A stretch of DNA of 64,000 nucleotides, from the NCBI GenBank assembly GCA_039961635.1, contig JABRWB010000054.1, positions 1-64,000 on the forward strand, written 5' to 3'. The notes under the pieces were generated by a model. That model was not told the origin of the DNA. It saw only the letters and a list, made by a program, of their open reading frames with translations, and did no database searches. Below, one piece after another: positions 53,225-63,343 of this stretch (position 1 is its first letter; each line of letters begins with the position of its first letter). The stretch comes from a bacterium. Lineage in GTDB: Bacteria; 4484-113; JAGGVC01. The position numbers and the translations under genes are program-made.

Positions 53225-54577
53225 TCAATCCAAGCAATCGGCGAACGCCCTTTTGAATGCCAGAATCGAGGACGCCACTCCGGTGGGAACAATCAGGCCT
53301 TCGTCCAGCGGGCTGGTATCGGCCAGCGACGCGATGAACAGGTCGCTGGACGCAACCTGCAAAACCCTCGCGTAGAATTCGTCGTAGTCGATCACCTGGG
53401 CGATCGCTTCGTTGCCGAGCCTTCGGATTTCGGCCTTGTTTCTTGCGCACAGCGCACGATAAAAATCAATTGTGACGGGTTCGCATCCGTATTCAAGCGC
53501 ACGCGCGGATGCTTGATCGAACACCGTTTCGTCGCCGCGCACGGCTGCGGCGAACGCGGCCCACGCGAAGCTTACCTGCACGGCGCGCCTCGCCGATCCT
53601 TCGACACACAGGAAGCCTGCAAATTTGGGATCGCCCGCCGCGACTATGGCCGAATAAAACGAGCGAACCGCCTTTTCCCAGTCAGCCTTCGTCCTTGTGA
53701 GAAGGTAAATCTGGGATTTCATATACAAGTCGTACGCGTGGAACCAGCGGTACGATTTGAATTCCTGCCAGCGCAGATTGGCCGCAATGAGCTTGTCCGG
53801 GTCGGCCTGGAAAAACGCCGCTTTCGCCATTGCGTCAACCGCTCCCGCTTCCGTAGAGATGTTCAGGTTTGTGGCCATCGGCCATGAAAAATTGCGGAGC
53901 TGCACTCCGCCGGCAGGAGCGCCAAGCTCGTCCGGCATGGCCGCTTCAAAGCCGGTTTCAACAAGGTCGGTGACTCCAAGCGACGCATAAAAGCGGTCGC
54001 TGGCGACGATTTCAATAACTTTTTTGTAGTATTGCTGGTCGGATTCCAGCGATTCGATCGCGTCCACCGAAAGCAGCAGCATCGCCCGCCTGTCGCGCAG
54101 GGCCATCGCCTCGTAGAACGCCATCGGTTCGATGTGCGAGCCCATCTCCAGGCAGCGCATTGCGGAGGCCGCGAAGGTTTTGTGGTCGCCCCTTACCGCG
54201 GAAGCAAACGCGCCCCATCCGAACGCGGAGCGGATATTGACGAGGAAGTTTTCGTCCACTTCCGCCCTTAGACGGTTAATCTCCGTAGAAGATGCATCAA
54301 TAAGCTCGCCGAGGGCTGCGGGAACAAGCTCCCAGTCCTCGCGCCGTCTCGACAGGATGTAAAGCTGGGAGGCAATGCACAAATTGTGCGCTTCGAAATA
54401 CCGCTCGCCGCGGTGGCGTTGCCACATTCCGTGGATTTCGCGCATCCTGTCCGGATCGTTGTTTTCGAAGGCTTCTTTGAAAATCGCGTCCAGGCGATGA
54501 TGGTCGTAAACCGTACTGACCGACTCGCTCTTTGGCCAGGGAAATCTAAATCCCGCGTTGTTATAAATTTTTTTCAT
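53225..54577 (-). CDS. Protein of unknown function built from two homologous halves
   Basis: A 450-residue soluble, helical protein without signal peptide. Residues about 28-210 and 247-428 are clearly related at an offset of 218: AFGWGAFASAVRGDHKTF (118-135) matches SFAWAAFAAAVRGDETVF (336-353), and YYKKVIEIVASDRFYASL matches FYARVLQVASSDLFIASL. Each half also has a WxxHxYDLYxxSQxYLL-like strand (HNLCIASQLYILSRRREDWE, YDLYMKSQIYLLTRTKADWE). The two halves retain tryptophans and acidic residues but no catalytic motif I recognise. ATG 54575-54577 has GGAAGGGAATG above it. The neighbouring genes do not suggest a role. Confidence 0.75.
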   Translation of the reverse strand: MKKIYNNAGFRFPWPKSESVSTVYDHHRLDAIFKEAFENNDPDRMREIHGMWQRHRGERYFEAHNLCIASQLYILSRRREDWELVPAALGELIDASSTEINRLRAEVDENFLVNIRSAFGWGAFASAVRGDHKTFAASAMRCLEMGSHIEPMAFYEAMALRDRRAMLLLSVDAIESLESDQQYYKKVIEIVASDRFYASLGVTDLVETGFEAAMPDELGAPAGGVQLRNFSWPMATNLNISTEAGAVDAMAKAAFFQADPDKLIAANLRWQEFKSYRWFHAYDLYMKSQIYLLTRTKADWEKAVRSFYSAIVAAGDPKFAGFLCVEGSARRAVQVSFAWAAFAAAVRGDETVFDQASARALEYGCEPVTIDFYRALCARNKAEIRRLGNEAIAQVIDYDEFYARVLQVASSDLFIASLADTSPLDEGLIVPTGVASSILAFKRAFADCLD

Positions 54578-54859
54578 TCCCTTCCGGCGCTTTTACCTAA
54601 GTACAAGCGCATCCAATTCCAAAACTACAACGTGCTCAATGCTAACGCGTCACGACTTTCATCCGCCACGGAGAAGCAGACGCCGCTTTGATTAACTCGG
54701 CCGGTTGCTTGCTTGGGCGGCATCCCGTGCCTGCGGCCTCCTTTCCCCCAACCGGAGATATTTTAACCCGGTTCGCCGGAAAAAGCAAGCCGCCCCGAAA
54801 ATTCCCCGATGACTGGTGCCGAAATCTCCGATTTTCAGACCGCGAAAGGATTGTGCAAA

Positions 54860-54932
54860 TGGGCGTTACTGGTTTCGAACCAGTGACCTCATGCGTGTGA
54901 AGCATGCGCTCTAGCCACTGAGCTAAACGCCC
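54860..54932 (-). tRNA. tRNA-Val (anticodon CAC)
   Basis: On the minus strand the 73 bases fold into a full cloverleaf. The acceptor stem is GGGCGTT/AACGCCC, the D-arm GCTC-AGTGGCTA-GAGC, the anticodon arm CATGC-TTCACAC-GCATG, the variable loop AGGTC and the T-arm ACTGG-TTCGAAA-CCAGT. The anticodon CAC reads GUG. The discriminator is A, and the 3-prime CCA is not encoded. It stands alone between the duplicated-protein gene and the complex III operon. Confidence 0.97.
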
Positions 54933-55071
54933 GCTTAACCGCATTTATTATAACACGAAATTCAAGAGCAAGAAATTTTCCAAAATCGCCCTCCGCAAGC
55001 GCGAAAACGCGATTGCGGAGGTATTTATGCTGGTTTGGTAAGAAATGAGCCATCGCCGCGTTCCGGTCGGC

Positions 55072-55100
55072 TTGACTAGATCGGACGGGGCGAATATCAT
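55072..55100 (+). promoter_or_regulatory. Sigma-70-type promoter of the act operon
   Basis: TTGACT (55072-55077) and TATCAT (55095-55100) with 17 bases between. The actA ATG begins 10 bases after the -10 box, so the transcript would have almost no leader. No ribosome-binding site lies ahead of the ATG, in keeping with leaderless translation. Confidence 0.65.
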
Positions 55101-55109
55101 CGGGATTTT

Positions 55110-55766
55110 ATGGACTCCGGCGGACCGATTTTTCCAGCCTGGTTTGACAGGCTGGTTCGTATTTTTGGGCTGGTTTTCGTGGGCGGCGCGGTATATATCC
55201 TCGTCCTGTGGATATTCCTCGTCTCGCCCAAGACCACGCGCGTAGGCTACCAGCCGGAGCAGCCCGTCCCTTACAGCCACGCGCTGCATGCCGGCAAGCT
55301 GGGGATGGACTGCCGCTATTGCCACACCACCGTGGAGGAAACAGCGCAGGCCGCCATTCCTCCCACCCAGACCTGCATGAACTGCCACACCACAATCTGG
55401 AAAGACAGCCCGAAGCTCCTGTCCGTGCGCGAAAGCTATGCAACCGGGATGCCAATCAAGTGGGTGCGCGTCCATAACCTTCCCGACTTTGTATACTTCA
55501 ACCACAGCGCGCACGTCACGAGGGGCATCGGCTGCGTCAGCTGCCACGGCCGCGTGGACAAGATGGAAACGGTTTACCAGAAGAACATCCTTACCATGGG
55601 CTGGTGCCTGGACTGCCACCGGAATCCGGAAAAGCATCTGCGTCCGAAAGAATTCGTCACTTCCATGGACTGGGTGCCCGAGGAGAACCAAAAAGACCTC
55701 GGCAAAAGGCTGGCCCGCGAATACAACATCAAACCAAGCACCGATTGCTGGACATGCCACCGATGA
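55110..55766 (+). CDS. actA: Alternative complex III subunit ActA (pentaheme cytochrome c)
   Basis: Carries electrons within the quinol-oxidising alternative complex III. The 218-residue protein has one N-terminal membrane helix (LVFVGGAVYILVLWIFLV) and five CxxCH heme sites: CRYCH, CMNCH, CVSCH, CLDCH and CWTCH. The spacing matches the cytochrome c3-like ActA family. ATG 55110 is directly below a promoter. It overlaps actB by 4 bases (ATGA). Confidence 0.95.
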   Translation: MDSGGPIFPAWFDRLVRIFGLVFVGGAVYILVLWIFLVSPKTTRVGYQPEQPVPYSHALHAGKLGMDCRYCHTTVEETAQAAIPPTQTCMNCHTTIWKDSPKLLSVRESYATGMPIKWVRVHNLPDFVYFNHSAHVTRGIGCVSCHGRVDKMETVYQKNILTMGWCLDCHRNPEKHLRPKEFVTSMDWVPEENQKDLGKRLAREYNIKPSTDCWTCHR

Positions 55767-58700
55767 AAAACGAAAAAACCGGGCGTGAATATTGGCGCAG
55801 CTTGGAAGAGCTGGCCCTTACGCCCGCGTTCAGACAGTTCTACGAGCGCGAGTTCCCGGAAAACGCCACCGAAATGGGCGCGGGCGGGCGCCGCGATTTC
55901 CTGCGGCTTATGGGCGCATCGCTTGCGCTCGCTGGCATCGGACTTACATCCTGCAGGCTTCCAGAGGAGCACATCGTCCCCTACGCGCACCCTCCGGAGG
56001 GGCGGGCGCCCGGAATACCTCTGCAGTTCGCGACCGCGATGGAGATCGCGGGCTGGGCGTGCGGGCTTCTAGTCACGAGCTACGACGGCCGGCCGATAAA
56101 AGTGGAAGGCAATCCCGGCTATCCGATGGGCCGCGGCGCGACAAATTCGTTCCACCAGGCGAGCGTTCTCGAAATATACGACCCGGACCGCAGCAAGGGC
56201 GTGGTGAAGCGGGACGGCGGCAAGCCTCGCAGCATGAAATGGGAGGAGTTCGAGGAATGGGCTGAAGCTCATTTCGGCGCGATAAAAACCGCGCAGGGCA
56301 GGAATTTCGCTGTCTTGTCGGAAGCCAGCTCGTCTCCGACGCTGGATCATCTTAAGGGCGAGTTTCAGAAAGCGTTTCCGCTGGCAAAATGGTACGAGTG
56401 GGAGCCGATATCGCGCGACAACGAGCGCGAAGGCTCCAAGCTGGTTTTTTCGCGTGTTTTCCGCTCGCAGTACGCGTTCGACCGCGCGCGCTGCATCGTC
56501 AGCTTCGGCGACGATTTCATCTGGGGGCATCCGGCGTCGCTCAAATACTCGCGCGATTTCGCGCGCGGGCGCGCCGCGGACCGCGGCGACATGAGCCGGC
56601 TGTACGTATACGAATCCGCATTCACGATTACCGGAGCGAACGCCGATCACAGGTGGGCGATTCCGCCTTCCATGTTGGATTCGGCCGTACTTGCACTGGC
56701 GATAGAGATATTCACGGTGCGCGGCGTCTCGCTTCCCGCGGGCGCTTCCGCGCTTATGGGCGTGCTCAAGTCGCTGTCGGAAAAGGTGAAAAAGCCCGAA
56801 GGGATAGGGCTGGTCGCCGCAGATTTAATCTCGCACAAGGCGCGGGGCGCGGTGGTCGCGGGCGCGGGACTTTCGCCCGCGGCGCATGCGCTTGTAATGC
56901 TGATGAACGTCGCGCTGGAAAACAGCGGGCGGACCGTGGTTTATTTTTCCGACTCGAATCCCGGCAGAAAAACGCATGCCGAGGCGATCGCGGAATGCGC
57001 GGAGGCGTGCGGAAAGGGAGAATTAGAAACACTCCTTATTATCGGCGGCAATCCAGCCTACGACGCCCCCGCGGATCTCGATTTCGAAAACGCGCTTTCC
57101 AAGGTGCAAAACAAAATCAGATTCGGCATGTTCGAGGACGAAACGTCCAAGCTTTGCGACTGGCACCTCCCGCGCGCGCATTACCTGGAATCCTGGGACG
57201 ACGCGCGTTCGTGGGACGGCAACGTTTCGGTGGTTCAGCCGCTCATCGAGCCCCTGTACGGCGGGCGGACGACATCCGAACTGCTTGCGCTGCTTTTGGG
57301 GTCGGATGAAACATCCGGATACGAGATGGTGCGCAAAACGTTCTCGCGGCTTCGTCCCGCTGTTCTTGATGTTGACAGGCTCTGGCGGCAGTCGCTGATA
57401 AACGGCATGGTCGGCGGCACGCAGGCCAGGCACGAACAGACCGAGCCGGGCGACTTCGGCCTTACCTACGCCGTACAGAATATTCAGGCGGGCTCGGAGG
57501 GCGGCGGTATCGAAATCGCGTTTTGCCAGGATTATTCGACATTTGACGGCAGGTTTGCGAACAGCCCCTGGCTGAACGAATTGCCCGACCCTATGACGAA
57601 GCTTGTCTGGGACAACGCCGCGCTGGTCGGCCCATCGTTCGCGAAGCAAAACAACCTGAAATCGGGCGATGTCGTCAAGCTGTCTTCAGGCGGACGCGAA
57701 ATATCCGCTCCGGTGTTCGTTATGCCCGGAATTGCGGCGAACACGGTCGTCCTGAATCTCGGTTACGGGCGCAAGAGCGCGGGCCGCGTCGGCAACGGCG
57801 TCGGTACGAACGCGTATCCGCTTCGGACGTCGGATTCCCTGTGGTTCGCAACGGGAGCTTCGATTGCAAAAACCGGAAAACGGAAGAAGCTCTATTCAAC
57901 CCAGGATCACCACGCGATCGACATGGACGCGCTGGGGAAGAAGGAAACCCAGAAGCGCTTGGGCGCGATTTACCGCCAGGCGACCTTGGCTGAATATATG
58001 GCTTTGCCCGACTTCGCGAAGCACGAGGTGCATGTTCCCGCCGTCGGCCAACTTTACAAGGAACATGAATACAACGGCCACAAATGGGGGATGACTATCG
58101 ACCTGAATTCCTGCATCGGATGCGGAGTTTGCACGATCGCGTGCCAGGCCGAGAACAACATTCCCGTCGTCGGAAAGAACCAGGTTTCGCGCGGACGCGA
58201 GATGCACTGGATCCGCGTCGACCGTTATTTCAAGGGCGATCCGGAGAATCCGACGATCGCCAACCAGCCGATGACATGCCACCACTGCGAGAACGCACCG
58301 TGCGAGCAGGTCTGCCCGGTGGCGGCGACCGTACACAGCGCGGAAGGATTAAACCAGATGGTTTACAACCGTTGCGTCGGGACGCGCTACTGCTCCAATA
58401 ACTGCCCGTACAAAGTGCGCAGGTTCAACTTTTTCAACTACCGCAAGGATCTTTCGGCTACCGAGCGGATGCAGCTCAATCCCGAGGTTACGGTGCGCGG
58501 CCGCGGCGTGATGGAAAAGTGCACGTTCTGCATCCAGCGCATCGAATCGGTGAAAATCAAGGCCAAAAACGAAAACAAGGAAATCCGCGACGGCCTGATA
58601 ACTCCGGCGTGCGCGCAGGCATGCCCGACGCAGGCAATTGTTTTCGGCGACCTGAACGACGAGCGCAGCCGCGTGCGCCGCAACCATGAAAATCCGCGCG

Positions 58701-58825
58701 CGTACCTTTTGCTCGAAGAGCTCAATGTAAGGCCGCGGCTCTCTTTCCTGGCCAAAATCACGAATCCGAATCCTGAACTCGGCGGCGAAGCGCCAGAACC
58801 CCACGAAGGAGGGCACGGCGAATGA
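55763..58825 (+). CDS. actB: Alternative complex III subunit ActB (molybdopterin-like plus Fe-S domain)
   Basis: A 1020-residue peripheral subunit. It opens with a twin-arginine-like signal ([20 protein letters not shown]). Residues about 80-700 form a molybdopterin-oxidoreductase-like domain, which in this complex lacks the cofactor. The last 260 residues are a four-cluster ferredoxin-like domain with [38 protein letters not shown] and CTFCIQRIE. ActB relays electrons to ActA. ATG 55763 overlaps the actA stop; the frame to 55604 is a shadow. Both overlaps mark tight translational coupling. Confidence 0.96.
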   Translation: MKNEKTGREYWRSLEELALTPAFRQFYEREFPENATEMGAGGRRDFLRLMGASLALAGIGLTSCRLPEEHIVPYAHPPEGRAPGIPLQFATAMEIAGWACGLLVTSYDGRPIKVEGNPGYPMGRGATNSFHQASVLEIYDPDRSKGVVKRDGGKPRSMKWEEFEEWAEAHFGAIKTAQGRNFAVLSEASSSPTLDHLKGEFQKAFPLAKWYEWEPISRDNEREGSKLVFSRVFRSQYAFDRARCIVSFGDDFIWGHPASLKYSRDFARGRAADRGDMSRLYVYESAFTITGANADHRWAIPPSMLDSAVLALAIEIFTVRGVSLPAGASALMGVLKSLSEKVKKPEGIGLVAADLISHKARGAVVAGAGLSPAAHALVMLMNVALENSGRTVVYFSDSNPGRKTHAEAIAECAEACGKGELETLLIIGGNPAYDAPADLDFENALSKVQNKIRFGMFEDETSKLCDWHLPRAHYLESWDDARSWDGNVSVVQPLIEPLYGGRTTSELLALLLGSDETSGYEMVRKTFSRLRPAVLDVDRLWRQSLINGMVGGTQARHEQTEPGDFGLTYAVQNIQAGSEGGGIEIAFCQDYSTFDGRFANSPWLNELPDPMTKLVWDNAALVGPSFAKQNNLKSGDVVKLSSGGREISAPVFVMPGIAANTVVLNLGYGRKSAGRVGNGVGTNAYPLRTSDSLWFATGASIAKTGKRKKLYSTQDHHAIDMDALGKKETQKRLGAIYRQATLAEYMALPDFAKHEVHVPAVGQLYKEHEYNGHKWGMTIDLNSCIGCGVCTIACQAENNIPVVGKNQVSRGREMHWIRVDRYFKGDPENPTIANQPMTCHHCENAPCEQVCPVAATVHSAEGLNQMVYNRCVGTRYCSNNCPYKVRRFNFFNYRKDLSATERMQLNPEVTVRGRGVMEKCTFCIQRIESVKIKAKNENKEIRDGLITPACAQACPTQAIVFGDLNDERSRVRRNHENPRAYLLLEELNVRPRLSFLAKITNPNPELGGEAPEPHEGGHGE

Positions 58826-60291
58826 GCTCGGTCGTTTACGACAACACAGCCGAAGATCCGCGGCACCGGACGGTGCTGGTCACCGGAGACAACGACTTCG
58901 CGTCGGTAACCGACACCGTAGCGGTTATTGCGGAGCGGCCGCAAACCCCGATGTGGTGGAAGATCGCGTTCGCGATCTCGTCGCTTCTGGCGCTGAATCT
59001 GCTTTTGCTGATCGGCTACCTGTTCTGCGTCGGAATCGGAATCTGGGGCAACAACGTTCCCGTGGGATGGGCGTTCGACATAACGAACTTCGTCTTCTGG
59101 ATCGGGATCGGCCACGCGGGAACGCTGATTTCCGCCATTCTGTTTTTGTTCAGGCAGCGCTGGCGCACGGGCATCAACCGGTTTTCCGAGGCGATGACCA
59201 TATTCGCGGTGATTTGCGCGCTCGTTTTTCCGACCATTCACGTCGGCCGCGTGTGGCTGCTTTACTATGTCTTCCCGATTCCCAACCAGATGTGGATGTG
59301 GCCAAACTTCCGCAGCCCGCTGTTATGGGACGTTTTCGCGGTATCCACCTACTTCCTCGTATCGCTGATGTTCTGGTACATGGGGATGATTCCCGATTTC
59401 GCCACGTTCCGAGACCGCGCCACGAACAAGGCGAGGCAGTGGACGTACGGGATACTCGCGCTCGGCTGGCGCGGCTCAAACCGACAGTGGCTCGTATACG
59501 AGAAGGCGTACCTGATTCTGGCCGCGCTCGCGACGCCGCTCGTGCTTTCGGTTCACTCGGTAGTCTCGTTCGACTTCGCTACCTCCCAGCTTCCGGGATG
59601 GCACACGACGATTTTTCCGCCGTACTTCGTCGCGGGAGCCATTTTCGGCGGATTCGCGATGGTGCTGACGCTCGCGATTCCCGCGCGCGAACTTTTGGGA
59701 CTCAAGCACATCATCACGATGCACCACCTGGACAACTGCGCGAAGATTATTCTTGCGACCGGAAGCATGGTGGGCTACGCGTACGCGATGGAGTTTTTCA
59801 CCGCGTGGTATTCGGGCAATCCGACGGAAATGTTCACGTTCCTCAACCGCGCGACCGGCCCGTACGCCTGGGCGTACTGGACGATGATTTTCTGCAACGT
59901 GGTTTCGATCCAGATTTTCTGGTCCAAGAAGATGCGCACCAGCATCTGGTCGCTTATCACCGTCGCACTCATCGTGGACGTCGGGATGTGGTTCGAGCGG
60001 TTCGTGATTATCGTCAGCTCGCTTCACCGCGATTTCCTTCCGTCCAGCTGGGGGATGTTCACTCCGACGTGGGTCGACATAATGACGTTCGCCGGAACGA
60101 TTGGGCTGTTCCTGACGCTGTTCCTGCTGTTTTTACGCTACCTGCCGGTCGTGGCCATGGCCGAGGTTAAAAGCGTGATGCCCGAGGCGCTCCAGGATTT
60201 CGAGGAGCACCGTCCGATCGGCGATTACTGGGGCGACGCGCCCAAGGGCCACGAGGAGCGCAAAAAGGAAATGGGAGGCGACAAGCGATGA
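58822..60291 (+). CDS. actC: Alternative complex III subunit ActC (NrfD/PsrC-like)
   Basis: A polytopic membrane subunit of 489 residues with about ten helices that, with ActF, holds the quinol site and is thought to take part in proton movement. Family features are [20 protein letters not shown] near 81-100, [35 protein letters not shown], and [18 protein letters not shown] 58822 overlaps the actB stop (ATGA); GAAGGAGG lies 12 bases above it. Confidence 0.96.
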   Translation: MSSVVYDNTAEDPRHRTVLVTGDNDFASVTDTVAVIAERPQTPMWWKIAFAISSLLALNLLLLIGYLFCVGIGIWGNNVPVGWAFDITNFVFWIGIGHAGTLISAILFLFRQRWRTGINRFSEAMTIFAVICALVFPTIHVGRVWLLYYVFPIPNQMWMWPNFRSPLLWDVFAVSTYFLVSLMFWYMGMIPDFATFRDRATNKARQWTYGILALGWRGSNRQWLVYEKAYLILAALATPLVLSVHSVVSFDFATSQLPGWHTTIFPPYFVAGAIFGGFAMVLTLAIPARELLGLKHIITMHHLDNCAKIILATGSMVGYAYAMEFFTAWYSGNPTEMFTFLNRATGPYAWAYWTMIFCNVVSIQIFWSKKMRTSIWSLITVALIVDVGMWFERFVIIVSSLHRDFLPSSWGMFTPTWVDIMTFAGTIGLFLTLFLLFLRYLPVVAMAEVKSVMPEALQDFEEHRPIGDYWGDAPKGHEERKKEMGGDKR

Positions 60292-60881
60292 CGGACAGGC
60301 GCGAACTGCTCCAGGTTGCCCCCGTGCCCGGCGAGAAAAAGCTGCTCGGCCTGCTGGCCGAATTCAAGACACCGCAGGAGCTGCTTGAAGGCGCGGAAAA
60401 GGTGCGCGACGCCGGATACAAGCATTGGGACGCGCACACGCCTTTCCCGGTTCACGGTCTCAACGATGCGATGGGGCTTCGGGGAACGCCGCTTCCTTAT
60501 TTCGTCTTCATGATCGGGCTGTCCGGATGCATTATCGGGCTGCTGCTTCAATGGTGGACCAACGCGTTCGATTACCCGTTCGTGATTTCCGGCAAGCCGC
60601 TGTGGAGCATTCCGGCCAACATACCAGTTGTTTTCGAGCTGACGGTGCTTTTCAGCGCGATAGGCGCGTTCTTCGGAATGCTCGCGTTCAACGGGCTGCC
60701 TAAGTATTACCACTCGATTTTCAACAGCAAGGTCGCGAAGCGAGCCACCACCGACCGGTTTTACATCGCGATAGACGCGAGAGACCCGAAATTCGACGCG
60801 GAAGAAACGCGCAAACTGCTCGAATCTCTGCAGACAAGCTGGATAGAAGAGCTTTACGAGGTGGAGGGCGATGCTTCCTGA
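60288..60881 (+). CDS. actD: Alternative complex III subunit ActD (DUF3341)
   Basis: A 197-residue membrane subunit with two helices ([20 protein letters not shown] and [21 protein letters not shown]). The conserved part before the first helix is [23 protein letters not shown] 60288 overlaps the actC stop by 4 bases, and the gene overlaps actE by 11 bases. It appears to be a structural component without cofactors. Confidence 0.94.
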   Translation: MTDRRELLQVAPVPGEKKLLGLLAEFKTPQELLEGAEKVRDAGYKHWDAHTPFPVHGLNDAMGLRGTPLPYFVFMIGLSGCIIGLLLQWWTNAFDYPFVISGKPLWSIPANIPVVFELTVLFSAIGAFFGMLAFNGLPKYYHSIFNSKVAKRATTDRFYIAIDARDPKFDAEETRKLLESLQTSWIEELYEVEGDAS

Positions 60882-61641
60882 TCCTGTAAAGAAATGGCTT
60901 CTTCCGGTGCTGGCGGCGGGATTCGTGCTCTCGTGGATTCCGCTTTCGCTTATCGCGATGCAGCGCACGGGGATGCACAAAAAGCCGAGGTTTGAATTGA
61001 TCCAGGACATGGACTGGCAGCCTTATTTCCGCAGCCAGATGGAGAATCCCGCGTTCGCGGACGGGCGCGCGATGCGGCCGCGCGTGCCGGGAACCGTCGC
61101 CCGAAGCGAAGCGATATTGAACAACGAGCACTTTACGCGCGGCCTAGTGCGCGACGAATTCTTCACCGGCGGCAAGACCTGGGCGACAACTTATCCCATC
61201 AGGATCAACATGCAGACGCTGGAACGCGGCAAGGAGCGTTACGGGATTTACTGCGCGCCCTGCCACGGATACGCGGGCTACGGCGACGGGCCGGTCGCGG
61301 TGCGCGCCGAACAATTGCAACAGGGCACTTGGACCCCGCCGTCCAGCTTTCATTCCGATCTCGTGCGTTCGCGCCCGGTCGGGCACATATTCAACACGAT
61401 CACAAACGGGATAAGGAACATGCCCGCATACGGACCGCAAATTTCTCCGCATGACAGGTGGGCGATTGTCGCCTATGTCAAGGCGCTGCAATTAAGCCAG
61501 CACGCGAAGGCGGATATCCTTGCTCCGGAGGAGCGCAGGAAGCTGGGGCTCGGGACGGATGCACCCAAACCCGCAGATGAATCCACGGGCGGAGATTCCG
61601 CGGCGCCCGGCGCAAGAAAAATCGAGGGGGAGGAGGAATGA
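60871..61641 (+). CDS. actE: Alternative complex III subunit ActE (monoheme cytochrome c)
   Basis: A 256-residue protein with an N-terminal membrane segment or lipoprotein-like signal (LLPVLAAGFVLSWIPLSLIAM) and one heme site, YCAPCHGYAGYGDGPVA near 128-144. The likely axial methionine is in GIRNMPAYGPQI. This mono-heme subunit passes electrons from ActA towards an oxidase. The C-terminal 40 residues are a charged tail. It overlaps actD and actF at its ends. Confidence 0.95.
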   Translation: MLPDPVKKWLLPVLAAGFVLSWIPLSLIAMQRTGMHKKPRFELIQDMDWQPYFRSQMENPAFADGRAMRPRVPGTVARSEAILNNEHFTRGLVRDEFFTGGKTWATTYPIRINMQTLERGKERYGIYCAPCHGYAGYGDGPVAVRAEQLQQGTWTPPSSFHSDLVRSRPVGHIFNTITNGIRNMPAYGPQISPHDRWAIVAYVKALQLSQHAKADILAPEERRKLGLGTDAPKPADESTGGDSAAPGARKIEGEEE

Positions 61642-62882
61642 TGGCTCATTCGCACGGCCACACGGTGCTGGATCCGAAAACCGTTCTGGACGAGCCCCGG
61701 TTCCTCGAAGCGCGCGGCCGAAAGTTCATGATCGCATCCGCCGCGGTAGGCATTCTTGCGCTGATCGCGGCGTTCGCGCTGGGAGCGGCCGCGGGCGACG
61801 GATTCAAGCGCTTTTCCTTTTCGTATCTTTTGAATTTCGCATACTTCCTTTCGCTTTCGCTTGGCGCGCTTTTCTTCGTCGGAATCCAGTATTTGACCAA
61901 GGCAAGCTGGAGCGTCGTCGTCCGGCGAATCGCGGAAACCTTCGCCGCGCTTTTCCCGCTGCTCGCGATTCTGGCGCTTCCGATAATATTGCCCGTTCTC
62001 ATAGGCGGCTCGCCGCTATATTCGTGGACGACGGCGGACTCGGCCAAGGATCATTTGCTTCACGCCAAGGCGCCCTATTTGAATCCGGCGTTTTACATCG
62101 TGCGCATGGTGATTTACTTCGGCGCGTGGACCGCGCTGGGGCTGATTTTCCATCGCCGCTCGGTGGCGCAGGACGCGAGCGCGGACGTGGAAATCACGCG
62201 CAGGCAGGAAAAGCTGTCCGCTCCCGCGATGGTGGTCTTCGCGCTGACGCTTACATTCGCGGCGATAGATTTCATAATGGCCCTCGACTACACTTGGTAT
62301 TCCACGATATTCGGAGTTTATTTCTTCTCCGGGAGCGTTCTCGGCTTTTTCGCGTTCCTTACCGCGATCGCGATGCTCGTCCAGCGGCTTGGCTGGATTC
62401 CACGCGCGATAACGATCGAACACTATCACGACCTCGGAAAGCTCATGTTCGCGTTCACGATGTTCTGGGCGTACATCGCGTTCTCCCAGTACATGCTCAT
62501 CTGGTATGCGAATTTGCCCGAGGAAACCGGTTGGTTCCTGCGGCGCCAATCCGGCGAATGGACGTGGTTTTCGTGGTTCCTTTTGGTCGGGCATTTCATC
62601 GTTCCGTTTTTGTATCTTATCTCGCGCGGAATAAAACGCAGGAAGCGGCTGCTCATCCCGGCCGCGCTTTGGCTGATCGCGATGCATTGGATCGACCTTT
62701 ACTATTTGATAGTTCCGGAATTCGGCTCCGCGAAGATTCCGTTCACGCCCGGCGACGTATTGTTGCTTGCAGGAATCGGCGGAATCTGGCTCGCGGGCGC
62801 GGCCTTCGTGGCCGGAAAGCATTCGCTTATCCCGGTCGGCGATCCGCGTCTAGGCGAATCGCTAAGGTTTGAAAACGTGTAA
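61638..62882 (+). CDS. actF: Alternative complex III subunit ActF (ActC-like membrane protein)
   Basis: A polytopic protein of 414 residues with about ten membrane segments. Family features are AYFLSLSLGALFFVGIQYL, FFSGSVLGFFAFLTAIAML, HDLGKLMFAFTMFWAYIAF and SQYMLIWYANLPEETGWF. The N-terminus has a short histidine stretch (MAHSHGHTV). ATG 61638 overlaps the actE stop. It completes the six-gene set actABCDEF. Confidence 0.95.
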   Translation: MMAHSHGHTVLDPKTVLDEPRFLEARGRKFMIASAAVGILALIAAFALGAAAGDGFKRFSFSYLLNFAYFLSLSLGALFFVGIQYLTKASWSVVVRRIAETFAALFPLLAILALPIILPVLIGGSPLYSWTTADSAKDHLLHAKAPYLNPAFYIVRMVIYFGAWTALGLIFHRRSVAQDASADVEITRRQEKLSAPAMVVFALTLTFAAIDFIMALDYTWYSTIFGVYFFSGSVLGFFAFLTAIAMLVQRLGWIPRAITIEHYHDLGKLMFAFTMFWAYIAFSQYMLIWYANLPEETGWFLRRQSGEWTWFSWFLLVGHFIVPFLYLISRGIKRRKRLLIPAALWLIAMHWIDLYYLIVPEFGSAKIPFTPGDVLLLAGIGGIWLAGAAFVAGKHSLIPVGDPRLGESLRFENV

Positions 62883-62897
62883 TTGCAGGAGATTGGA

Positions 62898-63287
62898 TTG
62901 TCCGAAGTGGAAAACAAGAATGAGATCGAACCGGGCGGCGTGGAAGGCCTCGACACGCCGATGGTGATTCTCGTCGGCCTGATTTCGGCCGCGTTCGTTT
63001 TCGTCGTGATCGTCGCCGGGATTGCGTTCTTCAACGCGGAGCGTTTCGCCGAGGAGGAGCGCAAGATCGTTAACGTGCGGTACGACGAGTTCGCTGGCCT
63101 CGCCGCCGAGCAGCAGGCTCTTCTTGAAAGCTACAAGGTGATCGATCCGGAAAGCGGAATCGTCGCAATCCCGATCGGAATCGCGATGCGGCAGATCGTG
63201 CAGGAAAACCAGCCGCGGTTCGGCGGCTTCGGTGCGCCGCCGGAAGCGATCCGCGGCGCAGGGCGCGAGGCGCCGGGCGGCAGATAG
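62898..63287 (+). CDS. Small single-helix membrane protein downstream of actF
   Basis: A 129-residue product with one membrane segment (TPMVILVGLISAAFVFVVIV). After it come an acidic and lysine stretch (FNAERFAEEERKIVNVRYDE) and a C-terminal part with ESGIVAIPIGIAMRQIVQE. The phrase IPIxxAM is common in small proteins beside aerobic complex III/oxidase genes. The TTG start at 62898 has AGGAG 6 bases upstream; a TTG at 62883 would overlap that site. It may be an extra subunit or assembly factor of complex III. Confidence 0.75.
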   Translation: MSEVENKNEIEPGGVEGLDTPMVILVGLISAAFVFVVIVAGIAFFNAERFAEEERKIVNVRYDEFAGLAAEQQALLESYKVIDPESGIVAIPIGIAMRQIVQENQPRFGGFGAPPEAIRGAGREAPGGR

Positions 63288-63311
63288 CGGAGAATCGAGG
63301 CGGTATCAATT

Positions 63312-63334
63312 GGCGAGGGCTGTTTAGCCCCGCC
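63312..63334. repeat. Hairpin before sco1
   Basis: GGCG-A-GGGCT and AGCCC-CGCC pair in a 9-bp stem with a single bulged A and a GTTT loop. It lies in the 56-base gap between the extra membrane gene and sco1, 9 bases above the sco1 ATG, and could limit ribosome access. No T-run follows. Confidence 0.45.
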
Positions 63335-63343
63335 GGAAATGAA

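Noticed and set aside
54642-54944. A 100-residue minus-strand ORF containing AQWLERMLHTHEVTGSKP
   Set aside because: It is a translation of the tRNA-Val gene; this peptide pattern is a known artefact of tRNA genes.
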